From positions 1-7,230 of the forward strand of contig USSR01000356.1 of NCBI GenBank assembly GCA_900557355.1: a stretch of DNA of 7,230 nucleotides, written 5' to 3'. This document shows positions 1-5,786 of this stretch, piece by piece. Numbering within the stretch: position 1 is the stretch's first letter; each line of letters begins with the position of its first letter. The stretch is from an uncultured Bacteroides sp. GTDB taxonomy: Bacteria > Bacteroidota > Bacteroidia > Bacteroidales > Bacteroidaceae. The notes beneath the pieces were generated by a model. It was not told the origin of the DNA. It was given only the letters and a program-made list of their open reading frames with translations, and did not search any database. The position numbers were made by a program, and so were the translations under genes.

Positions 1-764
1 TCTGGATAGCCATCCGCAAGGCCGACCGTGTAGTGCTGGCAGGCGATCATTGCCAGCTTCCACCTACTATAAAATGTTACGAAGCTGCCCGTGGAGGACT
101 GGAATGTACATTGATGGAAAGAGTCGTTGCCAATAAACCCAGTACCGTCTCTCTATTGAAAGTACAATATCGTATGCATGAAGAAATCATGAAATTTCCC
201 TCACAATGGTTTTACAATGGAGAACTGGAAGCGGCTCCGGAGATACGATACCGCGGCATTCTCGATTGGGATACGCCTATCAGTTGGATAGATACTTCTG
301 AAATGGATTTTAAGGAAGAATTTATTGGGGAAACATTCGGGCGTATCAATAAAGCAGAAGCTGATTTACTTCTTCAGGAATTAAAAGCTTATATTAACCG
401 GATCGGCGGAAAGCGCGTCTTAGAAGAACGGATTGATTTCGGTATCATCTCTCCTTACAAAGCCCAAGTGCAGTACCTCCGCAATAAGATTAAAGCAAGC
501 GGTTCACTCAAACCCTATCGCAGTCTACTCACCGTTAACACTGTAGATGGTTTCCAGGGACAAGAACGTGATGTCATCTTCATCAGCCTTGTGCGTGCCA
601 ACGAAGATGGACAGATAGGCTTCCTCAACGACCTGCGAAGAATGAATGTCGCCATAACCCGTGCCCGAATGAAGCTAGTGATACTGGGTGAAGCTAACAC
701 ACTAAAGCATCATAAATTCTATCAAAAACTTATTGAGTATATCAAAAGGATTTCAAAAACATAA
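1..764 (+). CDS. SF1 (UPF1/DNA2-like) helicase, C-terminal part; 5' end outside the window
   Basis: This is the C-terminal 253 residues of a superfamily 1B DNA/RNA helicase of the UPF1/DNA2/IGHMBP2 type (AAA_11/AAA_12 families), an ATP-driven nucleic-acid unwinding enzyme of the cytoplasm. The frame is open from base 3 (W-I-A-I-R-K-A-D-R-V), so a start at the GTG at 33 would be wrong; the gene is simply cut by the window. Visible motifs, counting from base 3, are motif III GDHCQLPPT (14-22), the family signature QYRMH (55-59), the ISPYKAQV stretch (about 149-156), motif V with DGFQGQERD (182-190) and VRAN (197-200), and motif VI RRMNVAITRAR (212-222) with its arginine finger. The Walker A and B motifs must lie upstream, outside the window. 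Whole proteins of this type in Bacteroides are about 600-650 aa, so a bit under half is seen. It converges on the lipoprotein gene. The family is clear; the physiological substrate (DNA or RNA) cannot be told from this. Confidence 0.93.
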   Translation, partial: WIAIRKADRVVLAGDHCQLPPTIKCYEAARGGLECTLMERVVANKPSTVSLLKVQYRMHEEIMKFPSQWFYNGELEAAPEIRYRGILDWDTPISWIDTSEMDFKEEFIGETFGRINKAEADLLLQELKAYINRIGGKRVLEERIDFGIISPYKAQVQYLRNKIKASGSLKPYRSLLTVNTVDGFQGQERDVIFISLVRANEDGQIGFLNDLRRMNVAITRARMKLVILGEANTLKHHKFYQKLIEYIKRISKT

Positions 765-826
765 AGAAGATTACGCAACTTCATACAAGTCATTTCCTGC
801 ATGAAATTGCGCAATCTCTTATTTTA
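765..826. terminator. Bidirectional hairpin terminator between convergent genes
   Basis: The arms at 768-784 and 801-817 form a stem of about 17 bp with two mismatches (core gattacgcaac / gttgcgcaatc-like) around a 16-nt loop. The + strand continues into a T-rich stretch (tcttatttta, 817-826). The minus strand continues into cttctttatgttttt, so both directions have a U-rich tail. It sits exactly between the helicase stop (764) and the lipoprotein stop (844), which suits a shared rho-independent terminator. Confidence 0.75.
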
Positions 827-843
827 CCCAAAGCCTCTCGCTT

Positions 844-2751
844 TTATTTCTTATACCAATCCTTATACTCGCTACCGTTAGATTTCACCCATTTGATAAA
901 GTCCGGATAAGTAATATCTACACTTTCGGTTTCAGTGGTGCTAAAATCTTCAGCATCAACCAACTGAATGGCGAATGGATAATTTTCTGCCGCTACATAG
1001 TAGACACCACTGTTCGGTGAAGACAAGTCTTTGCCTGTATGAAACAAACTCATATCCGCTTTTTCTGTCGGTTTATAGTTTACCAGATGAACTTCACAAC
1101 GATTGTTACCCAAATTCTCATGAACCATAATAAACGGATTATAAGGAGCCACTCCAAAAGTTTCGTGATCAACAGGAGTAGTCAGGGTATTTTTAATCTT
1201 ATAAGATGCTGTCTTTGTATTATTCTCTGTAGCCACAAGAGCATTAGTAAACACATTAACCGTAGCTTTAGCAAGTTCACGGTCCAAACCTTGACTGGTA
1301 TCTGAAATGTTCTCAAACTCAGTAACTACATTCGAACGATCAGTATTCATCTGATAAGCAAAGCCATTTTTAAAGGAAGCTCCGGACCAAAGTGCTGTAA
1401 ATGTGTCTTCCGTAGAAAGTACCTGGTTACTCGTATTAAACGCCAGAACAGAATTATACTTCACAATCACATCGTTCAGATCATAATCACCTTTATTAGG
1501 CCAGTTATCTTCAAAAGCCAAAATTCCTTTATAAGTCATGCGATAGGCGACAGAACGGTCATCATCTGTTCCCGGATCAGGTGTTACAGACGGAACGTCA
1601 GGAGCAATTGCTTCTATCGGATTGGACCAGACATTAAACTGTACATCGTTATAATCATAATCCGTATAATCCTCAAATGAAAGTACTACAAAGTCATTGA
1701 TACGGAAAGCAGCCGTATGTGTACGTCCATCACCATTCAAAGCGGTAGTTGAATAACAAATCTTATCAGTTTTTCCTTCTTTAACAAAAGCGTTATTCAG
1801 AAGAAACCAACCTATTCTTACTCCATTAGGGAATACAGTACCTTTATCTACTCCGTTCTCGTCTATATAATGCAACTTAACACATTCTCCTCCTTTCAAG
1901 CCAATCGGCTTCCCATAATAACCGGCTGTATGTGTGTTTGGAAAAACAATATATTTCTTTGCAGCTTTTATTTCCTTGACAGATGCACCGTCTTTATAAC
2001 AATAATAACCAAAAATACTTGCAGCAGAACTGTTTCCTCCTATAAAACGGACAGAAACCTCAGTATCTCTGCCTTGAAGATCATCCACTTTGAAATCTGC
2101 GGACTGACGGTATGTTTGAGGGCAGATTCCTCCTTCCTGAATTGTATTTCTAATGGTCTTCAATACTGAAGCCGACAAAACCAATTCTCCTTCACTATCC
2201 AGATAATTCGGACGGCCATTAGTCTGCCAGGTTCCCAAAAGTCCATACTCAGTTGATGGATCCCATTTATCGGCACGCGTTTGTGGAATGCCATCGGTCA
2301 GTTTCCATTCAATATCAGCATTAATCACATTGTCCGTGATAGTGGTCTGCACCAATCCCGGAACTCCGACATACGAAGTATAGATATAAACATCCGAACC
2401 GTGATCTGCCGCCACAATTTCTTTGGCATGATACTCGCCATTTTCATCAGTCATACGGGTAATTGCAGGGGTTATATCAGTACGCAAAACTGTCTGTCCA
2501 CCTTCATCTGTAGTAAACGGATCTTCAAAATAGACATTGAAAAGCACTTTATAACCTTCAGGAACATCATACTTCACATTCAACTGAATAGTAGAAGTAG
2601 TGGAAAAATCAAAAGAATTAGGTTTATCTTCACCACCATTAGGATCATAAACATCACGGGTACATCCAGATACCATCAAAATAACCAATACACTGCATAG
2701 TAAATAGTAGAATGCGCCATGTATTGCATAGAAGTTTGCTTTCTTCGTCAT
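844..2751 (-). CDS. LruC/DUF4842-type lipoprotein, probably surface-exposed
   Basis: A 635-aa predicted lipoprotein. The chosen start (ATG at 2751, M-T-K-K) puts a type II signal peptide first: a basic N-terminus, a hydrophobic stretch (about 13-27) and the lipobox V-S-G-C with Cys30. The frame stays open to an ATG at 2844, but that would add 31 residues ahead of the signal peptide and start upstream of the likely promoter, so it is rejected. After Cys30 there is a variable N-terminal region (about 50-160, beta-rich in character). A DUF4114-like segment follows, ending in FEDYTDYDYNDV (359-370). A linker of Pro/Asp type (about 379-399) leads to the LruC/DUF4842 segment, opening FEDNWPNKGDYDLNDV (413-428). 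The C-terminus carries the family-like CEVHLVNYKPTEKAD (552-566) and W-Y-K-K end. The Asp/Asn-rich FED...D.D.ND motifs resemble metal-binding loops, by inference calcium. Known members are Bacteroidota and gamma-proteobacterial envelope proteins of unknown function. It is a single-gene unit with its own promoter and no SusC/D partner nearby. Family assignment is firm; function is unknown. Confidence 0.88.
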   Translation of the reverse strand: MTKKANFYAIHGAFYYLLCSVLVILMVSGCTRDVYDPNGGEDKPNSFDFSTTSTIQLNVKYDVPEGYKVLFNVYFEDPFTTDEGGQTVLRTDITPAITRMTDENGEYHAKEIVAADHGSDVYIYTSYVGVPGLVQTTITDNVINADIEWKLTDGIPQTRADKWDPSTEYGLLGTWQTNGRPNYLDSEGELVLSASVLKTIRNTIQEGGICPQTYRQSADFKVDDLQGRDTEVSVRFIGGNSSAASIFGYYCYKDGASVKEIKAAKKYIVFPNTHTAGYYGKPIGLKGGECVKLHYIDENGVDKGTVFPNGVRIGWFLLNNAFVKEGKTDKICYSTTALNGDGRTHTAAFRINDFVVLSFEDYTDYDYNDVQFNVWSNPIEAIAPDVPSVTPDPGTDDDRSVAYRMTYKGILAFEDNWPNKGDYDLNDVIVKYNSVLAFNTSNQVLSTEDTFTALWSGASFKNGFAYQMNTDRSNVVTEFENISDTSQGLDRELAKATVNVFTNALVATENNTKTASYKIKNTLTTPVDHETFGVAPYNPFIMVHENLGNNRCEVHLVNYKPTEKADMSLFHTGKDLSSPNSGVYYVAAENYPFAIQLVDAEDFSTTETESVDITYPDFIKWVKSNGSEYKDWYKK

Positions 2752-2781
2752 AGCAATATGTTTTATGTTGTCAATTCGGTA

Positions 2782-2789
2782 CAAAAGTA
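2782..2789 (-). promoter_or_regulatory. Promoter -7 element of the LruC lipoprotein gene
   Basis: On the minus strand the sequence TACTTTTG matches the Bacteroides sigma-ABfr -7 consensus TAnnTTTG exactly. It lies about 30 nt upstream of the ATG at 2751, giving a short AT-rich leader with no Shine-Dalgarno. A convincing -33 TTTG is not visible at the usual spacing, so only the -7 box is claimed. The position supports 2751 rather than 2844 as the translation start. Confidence 0.6.
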
Positions 2790-2876
2790 GCAAATTATAT
2801 TCACTTATTACATTATTCGAAAAATAAATTATTATAATATGCAATATTTAGCAAAAGATGGTCAACAATTGCTTCC

Positions 2877-2911
2877 TTTTACCTTTATAAAAGAAGGATG
2901 CCAAGGTAAAA
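2877..2911. repeat. Inverted repeat TTTTACCTT / AAGGTAAAA
   Basis: A perfect 9-bp inverted repeat: arm one at 2877-2885 and arm two at 2903-2911, separated by 17 bp. It lies about 90-120 bp upstream of the lipoprotein -7 box. No clear T-run follows on either strand to make it a terminator, so an operator or an RNA hairpin is possible. The stem is short and AT-rich, and chance occurrence is not excluded. Confidence 0.4.
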
Positions 2912-2912
2912 C

Positions 2913-2925
2913 ACAGAAAATCTGT
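2913..2925. promoter_or_regulatory. Palindrome ACAGA-AAA-TCTGT, possible operator
   Basis: A perfect 5-bp dyad with a 3-bp centre, of the size of a homodimeric regulator site. It lies immediately beside the inverted repeat at 2877-2911. The half-site ACAGA recurs at 2995-2999 (as CAGAT after AAA) and 3039-3043 inside the tandem repeat, as AAACAGAT. No regulator is encoded in the window, so a binding role is inference. Confidence 0.3.
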
Positions 2926-2978
2926 CAAGAGCAGAATTACGCAACATTAACATAACAGGAGAGTTTTGTTTTTCCCTT

Positions 2979-3110
2979 GCTTCTTTTCCCGAAACAGATG
3001 ATGCGTTTACCCTCATTACATAGTCTATTTTACCCAAACAGATTGTATGTTTTGAGTGATTACATCGTATGTTTTAGTCCAGAAGAAAGCATGTTTCCGA
3101 CGACTTCATA
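2979..3110. repeat. Degenerate 22-bp (44-bp higher-order) tandem repeat
   Basis: Six units of 22 bp can be laid end to end, starting at 2979, 3001, 3023, 3045, 3067 and 3089. Every unit has TTT at unit positions 6-8, A at 15 and A at 20. The units also pair up with a 44-bp period. TTTTCCCGAAACAGAT (2984-2999) recurs as TTTTACCCAAACAGAT (3028-3043), ATTACAT at 3015-3021 recurs at 3059-3065, and GTATGTTTT at 3045-3053 recurs 22 bp on at 3067-3075. By my count the first two 44-bp blocks agree at 29 of 44 positions, the second and third at 26 of 44. The array ends just before the ilv terminator and lies about 190 bp upstream of the lipoprotein -7 box. A 22-bp spacing places the sites on one face of the helix, which suits a protein-binding array or curved DNA. 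The function is unknown. Confidence 0.55.
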
Positions 3111-3117
3111 CCTTATT

Positions 3118-3152
3118 ATATAATAAAAGAGGAGCAACTTACGTTACTCCTC
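3118..3152 (-). terminator. Rho-independent terminator of the ilv operon
   Basis: On the minus strand GAGGAGTAAC, loop GTAA, then GTTGCTCCTC make a 10-bp stem (3152-3129). It is fully paired if one U-G wobble is allowed, and TTTTATTATA follows at once. On the + strand the same wobble becomes a C-A mismatch and no T-run follows, so the hairpin is oriented for minus-strand transcription. It lies about 108 nt past the ilvC stop, marking the end of the operon. Confidence 0.8.
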
Positions 3153-3259
3153 CCATTATCTTCTTCCCGAACTTAAATCAGGATTACGGCTACAAATATA
3201 CTACATTGAAACACCGAAATCAAGCATTCGGGCATTTTTATTCTTATCCCCAAGAAGGA

Positions 3260-4303
3260 TTAGTTATTTTCCGGACGCAACTGGCGAACCGTAACAGCTG
3301 TCTGCCACATTTCGCTTTCGCGCAACTGACGAAGTTCTTCGTTCAGCTTCTCACGATAATCAGGTTGAGAATTGCTGTCGATAGAGATCTGAGCCTCATT
3401 ACCAGACTTAACGCTTGCATACAATTTCTGTACTACCGGCTTGATAGCATCGTGGAACGGAGTCATCCAGTCCAGAGCACCGCGTTGTGCAGTAGTTGAA
3501 CAGTTAGCATACATCCAGTCCATACCATTTTTAGCGAACAACGGCATCAATGACTGAGTCAATTCTTCTACTGTTTCATTGAATGCTTCCGAGGGAGTAT
3601 GACCGTTTTCACGCAATACTTCATACTGAGCCAACAGCAATCCCTGAATAGCTCCCATCAATGAACCACGCTCACCTGTCAGGTCAGAAGTAGCTTCACG
3701 TTGGAAAGTAGTTTCAAACAAATATCCTGAACCTATACCGATACCCAATGCGATGGTACGATCCATAGCCTTGCCTGTAGCATCCTGATAGATAGCGTAA
3801 GAAGAGTTCAAGCCACGACCCTCGAGGAACATGGTACGCAATGAAGTACCTGAACCTTTAGGAGCTACCATGATTACGTCGATATCTTTCTGAGGAACTA
3901 CACCTGTACGATCGCTCCAGGTGATAGCAAAACCATGAGAGAAGTAAAGAGCTTTTCCCGGAGTCAGGTAAGGTTTGATAGTAGGCCATACAGACATTAC
4001 GGCTGCATCAGACAACAAGCACATAATGATAGTACCTTTCTCACAAGCCTCCTCAATGCCAAACAGTGTTTCACCCGGTACCCATCCGTCAGCTATTGCT
4101 TTCTCATAAGTCTTACCCGGACGCTGTCCAACGATTACGTTGAAACCATTATCACGCAGGTTGCATGCCTGTCCCGGTCCCTGTACACCATAACCGATCA
4201 CTGCAATTGTTTCATCTTTCAATACTTCACGTGCTTTTTCCAAAGGAAATTCTTCGCGGGTCATTACATTCTCAGTAACACCGCCAAAATTCAATTGTGC
4301 CAT
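3260..4303 (-). CDS. ilvC: Ketol-acid reductoisomerase (NADP+), class I
   Basis: IlvC converts acetolactate and acetohydroxybutyrate to the dihydroxy acids of valine and isoleucine synthesis, using Mg2+ and NADPH. The 347-aa product has the length of the short class I enzymes. The N-terminal Rossmann domain carries the nucleotide loop GYGVQG (37-42) and the cofactor-selecting loop VGQRPGKT (58-65), whose basic residues suit NADPH. The conserved FSHGF follows (121-125; the His is the usual active-site one), then APKGSG (147-152). The all-alpha KARI domain has the metal ligands Asp207 and Glu211 in SDLTGERG and Glu243 and Glu247 in NETVEELTQS, with the substrate-binding Ser251. All key residues are present, so it should be active. 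The ATG at 4303 follows an A-rich leader (aaaaaagaaa) without a Shine-Dalgarno, normal for Bacteroides. It is the last gene of the operon, 52 bp after the thioesterase gene, with a terminator at 3118-3152. Confidence 0.97.
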   Translation of the reverse strand: MAQLNFGGVTENVMTREEFPLEKAREVLKDETIAVIGYGVQGPGQACNLRDNGFNVIVGQRPGKTYEKAIADGWVPGETLFGIEEACEKGTIIMCLLSDAAVMSVWPTIKPYLTPGKALYFSHGFAITWSDRTGVVPQKDIDVIMVAPKGSGTSLRTMFLEGRGLNSSYAIYQDATGKAMDRTIALGIGIGSGYLFETTFQREATSDLTGERGSLMGAIQGLLLAQYEVLRENGHTPSEAFNETVEELTQSLMPLFAKNGMDWMYANCSTTAQRGALDWMTPFHDAIKPVVQKLYASVKSGNEAQISIDSNSQPDYREKLNEELRQLRESEMWQTAVTVRQLRPENN

Positions 4304-4355
4304 TTTCTTTTTTAGTTTTTTATTTGTGGCTTGCGCCAGCTAATGATTAATAAAA

Positions 4356-5108
4356 TTATTTCTCTGTAAATATTACTTTCGAACGACAAACGACTTCGTT
4401 GCCATTCTTTTTCACTTCAATATCGAAAGCACCGTCACCCAGCTCATCTTTATAAAGAGTGAGCTCATCATTGTAATAACTTTCGGCTACGTAAGCCATT
4501 TCGAAACGACGGATACGCTTTTCCTTATACATCTCTATCGGGAACAAGTCCATGATATGTTCGATGTAGCGGATACTGTTCACGTGTCCGTTGATGTCGA
4601 TATCACTGTATTTAGCTTTCAATGTAGCTACCGGTTCGGTAGAAGTCACTTTGATGCGTGAAGGTTTCTCGATAGGACAAGGTTCATCGCACACATAATC
4701 TACAATGCTACCTCCGTGCAATGCCAGCAAATCGGCAGGCTTGCGGGTATTGAGGTTAATCATGGCCCATACGGAACGCGCATAACCAATCTTCTTGCCG
4801 TCTTTGTCCAACAAGGCAAAGTTACGATCTGTGAAAAGACGGTATACATTCTCCACCCAAGTCCAGATGGTAAAGTCCTCATATTGAAAAGGCATTTCAT
4901 CCAGTTCGATGGCAAGGCGGGAGAGTACCCATGTGTAGTTGTCTTCATTCAGCGTGGCTATACCGAATCCACGGTCACTGGCATGAAAACCGGCACAATT
5001 CAACAAATGGTTTCCTAATACGCCCATGGTAAGGCGTCCGGTAAAGTCCACATGGAATGGCTCCGCTACAAACTGATATTTTCCTATCTTACTACTATTC
5101 TCACTCAT
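4356..5108 (-). CDS. Acyl-ACP thioesterase (FatA/FatB family, PF01643)
   Basis: A 250-aa cytoplasmic acyl-[acyl-carrier-protein] thioesterase that hydrolyses the thioester and frees fatty acids from the type II synthase. It is a tandem hotdog protein, the N-terminal hotdog about 10-145 and the C-terminal one about 155-250. The catalytic network of the family is visible: D-I-N-G-H-V-N with Asp171, Asn173 and His175, and Glu209 in VAESYYND. The plant enzymes have a Cys beside this Glu; here it is Ser. The ATG at 5108 overlaps the ilvN stop in ATGAGTGA and is preceded by AAGGAG at good spacing, so translation is probably coupled to ilvN. A thioesterase at this place between ilvN and ilvC is, as far as I recall, common in Bacteroides. 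The chain length and branching of its substrate cannot be read from the sequence. Co-transcription with branched-chain precursor synthesis suggests iso/anteiso acyl chains, which is inference. Confidence 0.9.
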   Translation of the reverse strand: MSENSSKIGKYQFVAEPFHVDFTGRLTMGVLGNHLLNCAGFHASDRGFGIATLNEDNYTWVLSRLAIELDEMPFQYEDFTIWTWVENVYRLFTDRNFALLDKDGKKIGYARSVWAMINLNTRKPADLLALHGGSIVDYVCDEPCPIEKPSRIKVTSTEPVATLKAKYSDIDINGHVNSIRYIEHIMDLFPIEMYKEKRIRRFEMAYVAESYYNDELTLYKDELGDGAFDIEVKKNGNEVVCRSKVIFTEK

Positions 5109-5670
5109 TATTTTGCTCCTTCTCTTTTTTCAAGCGGTATTTCGTTTCACGGTCGGCAAGGTATTCGTTCACACGCTCGAAGCAACTGGTAGTGATAGCC
5201 ACACGTCCCGAACGAACAAACTGAAGTACACAGTCGAGGGCACGCAATTCGTCATAAAGATTGGTGATTTCTTCACCCATACCATTCTTCTCTACGATAG
5301 CAAACACAGCATTCACCTCTACAATACGTGCATTATACTTACGGATCACTTTCGATACCTCCGGTTTTTCTTCCAGTATCGGGGTTGTTATCTTATACAA
5401 TGCAATCTCATGCTGATAGATCTCATCATCCGTGAAGTAGTGTGCTTGCAGCACATCTATCTTCTTGGTGATTTGCTTGGTTACTTTCTCAATGGTGTCT
5501 TTATCCGTCCATGCGGTAATGGTGTACTTATGTACGCCCTTGATGGACGAAGCCGAAACATTCAGACTCTCGATATTGATCTGGCGACGGGTAAACACTG
5601 CGGTTACCTGGTTCAGCAAACCGGCGAAGTTCTCCGAATGAACGATTATCGTATATAATGTCTTATCCAT
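5101..5670 (-). CDS. ilvN: Acetolactate synthase small (regulatory) subunit
   Basis: IlvN is the regulatory subunit of acetohydroxyacid synthase. It stimulates the catalytic subunit and usually confers feedback inhibition by valine. The 189-aa product starts with an ACT domain (about 4-75): YTIIVHSENFAGLLNQV with the loop Gly17, then the conserved NIESL (32-36) and the strand HKYTITAW (47-54). The C-terminal half (about 85-165) matches the ALS_ss_C domain, opening HEIALYKI and including a second beta-alpha-beta unit around VSKVIRKYNARIVEV. The tail is charged and helical (KYRLKKEKEQNN). The length fits the family (about 160-190 aa). In the ACT loop Asn-Phe-Ala-Gly replaces the more usual Glu-Pro-Gly, so valine sensitivity cannot be assumed. 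The ATG at 5670 has no Shine-Dalgarno. Its stop overlaps the thioesterase start by 8 bp, and it follows ilvB after a 116-bp repeat-rich gap. Confidence 0.95.
   Translation of the reverse strand: MDKTLYTIIVHSENFAGLLNQVTAVFTRRQINIESLNVSASSIKGVHKYTITAWTDKDTIEKVTKQITKKIDVLQAHYFTDDEIYQHEIALYKITTPILEEKPEVSKVIRKYNARIVEVNAVFAIVEKNGMGEEITNLYDELRALDCVLQFVRSGRVAITTSCFERVNEYLADRETKYRLKKEKEQNNE
5116..5121 (-). promoter_or_regulatory. Shine-Dalgarno of the thioesterase gene
   Basis: On the minus strand AAGGAG stands 7 nt (caaaata) before the ATG at 5108, inside the end of ilvN. The other starts in this window show no such site, so this one supports the overlapping start and efficient re-initiation after ilvN. 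Confidence 0.6.
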
Positions 5671-5680
5671 ATTTCAAATT

Positions 5681-5783
5681 AAGAATTAAGAATGAAGAAT
5701 GATGAATGAAGAATTTCAAGAAAGAACTGAGAAATGAAAGATGCAATTTCTGCACCGCAATTCTTTATTCTTCATTCTTCATT
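5681..5783. repeat. Inverted and direct AAGAATGAAGAAT repeats in the ilvB-ilvN gap
   Basis: The 116-bp gap between ilvB and ilvN holds reiterated AAGAAT(G/T) words from 5681 to 5714. AAGAATGAAGAAT at 5688-5700 has its perfect 13-bp inverted copy ATTCTTCATTCTT at 5767-5779. The outer bases 5684-5686 and 5781-5783 extend the pairing after one mismatch. In the mRNA the two arms could close a long hairpin between the two cistrons. Similar low-complexity words are familiar in Bacteroides intergenic DNA. There is no U-run just after it, so it does not look like a terminator. It could stabilise or process the transcript, or separate translation of the two subunits. Confidence 0.65.
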
Positions 5784-5786
5784 ATG

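Larger units (their letters stand above)
2790..3259. other. Long non-coding region between the ilv operon and the lipoprotein gene
   Basis: No convincing gene is found on either strand in this roughly 470-bp AT-rich stretch. From the lipoprotein side it holds an upstream AT-rich segment, two inverted repeats (2877-2911 and 2913-2925), a pyrimidine-rich patch (about 2961-2990), the 22/44-bp tandem repeat (2979-3110), the ilv terminator (3118-3152) and a roughly 107-bp 3' untranslated stretch of ilvC. A + strand frame that begins here runs on into ilvC antisense and looks like a shadow. Confidence 0.7.

Noticed and set aside
2752..2844. 31-residue N-terminal extension of the LruC lipoprotein
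   Set aside because: It would place a hydrophobic AT-coded stretch before an intact lipoprotein signal peptide, and it overlaps the TACTTTTG promoter box; the start at 2751 is better.
2979..3110. CRISPR array
   Set aside because: The units are contiguous and degenerate, without distinct unique spacers, and no cas gene is present.
3214..3231. CCGAA...TTCGG hairpin followed by a T-rich run on the + strand
   Set aside because: It is oriented to end + strand transcription, but no + strand gene precedes it, the stem is only 5 bp, and the minus-strand side lacks a T-run. The terminator at 3118-3152 fits the operon much better.
3056..3499. 147-codon open frame on the + strand
   Set aside because: It runs out of the repeat region through the ilv terminator and antisense into the 3' end of ilvC, with no domain, no promoter and a composition unlike a Bacteroides protein.
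4327..4338. TGGC-GCAA-GCCA mini-hairpin upstream of ilvC on the minus strand
   Set aside because: It is a 4-bp stem only, and is followed by an A-rich rather than T-rich stretch, so neither a terminator nor a riboswitch is supported.
5113..5658. 181-codon open frame on the + strand opposite ilvN
   Set aside because: It is the antisense shadow of ilvN, which has clear ACT-domain coding; no motif is visible in the shadow.
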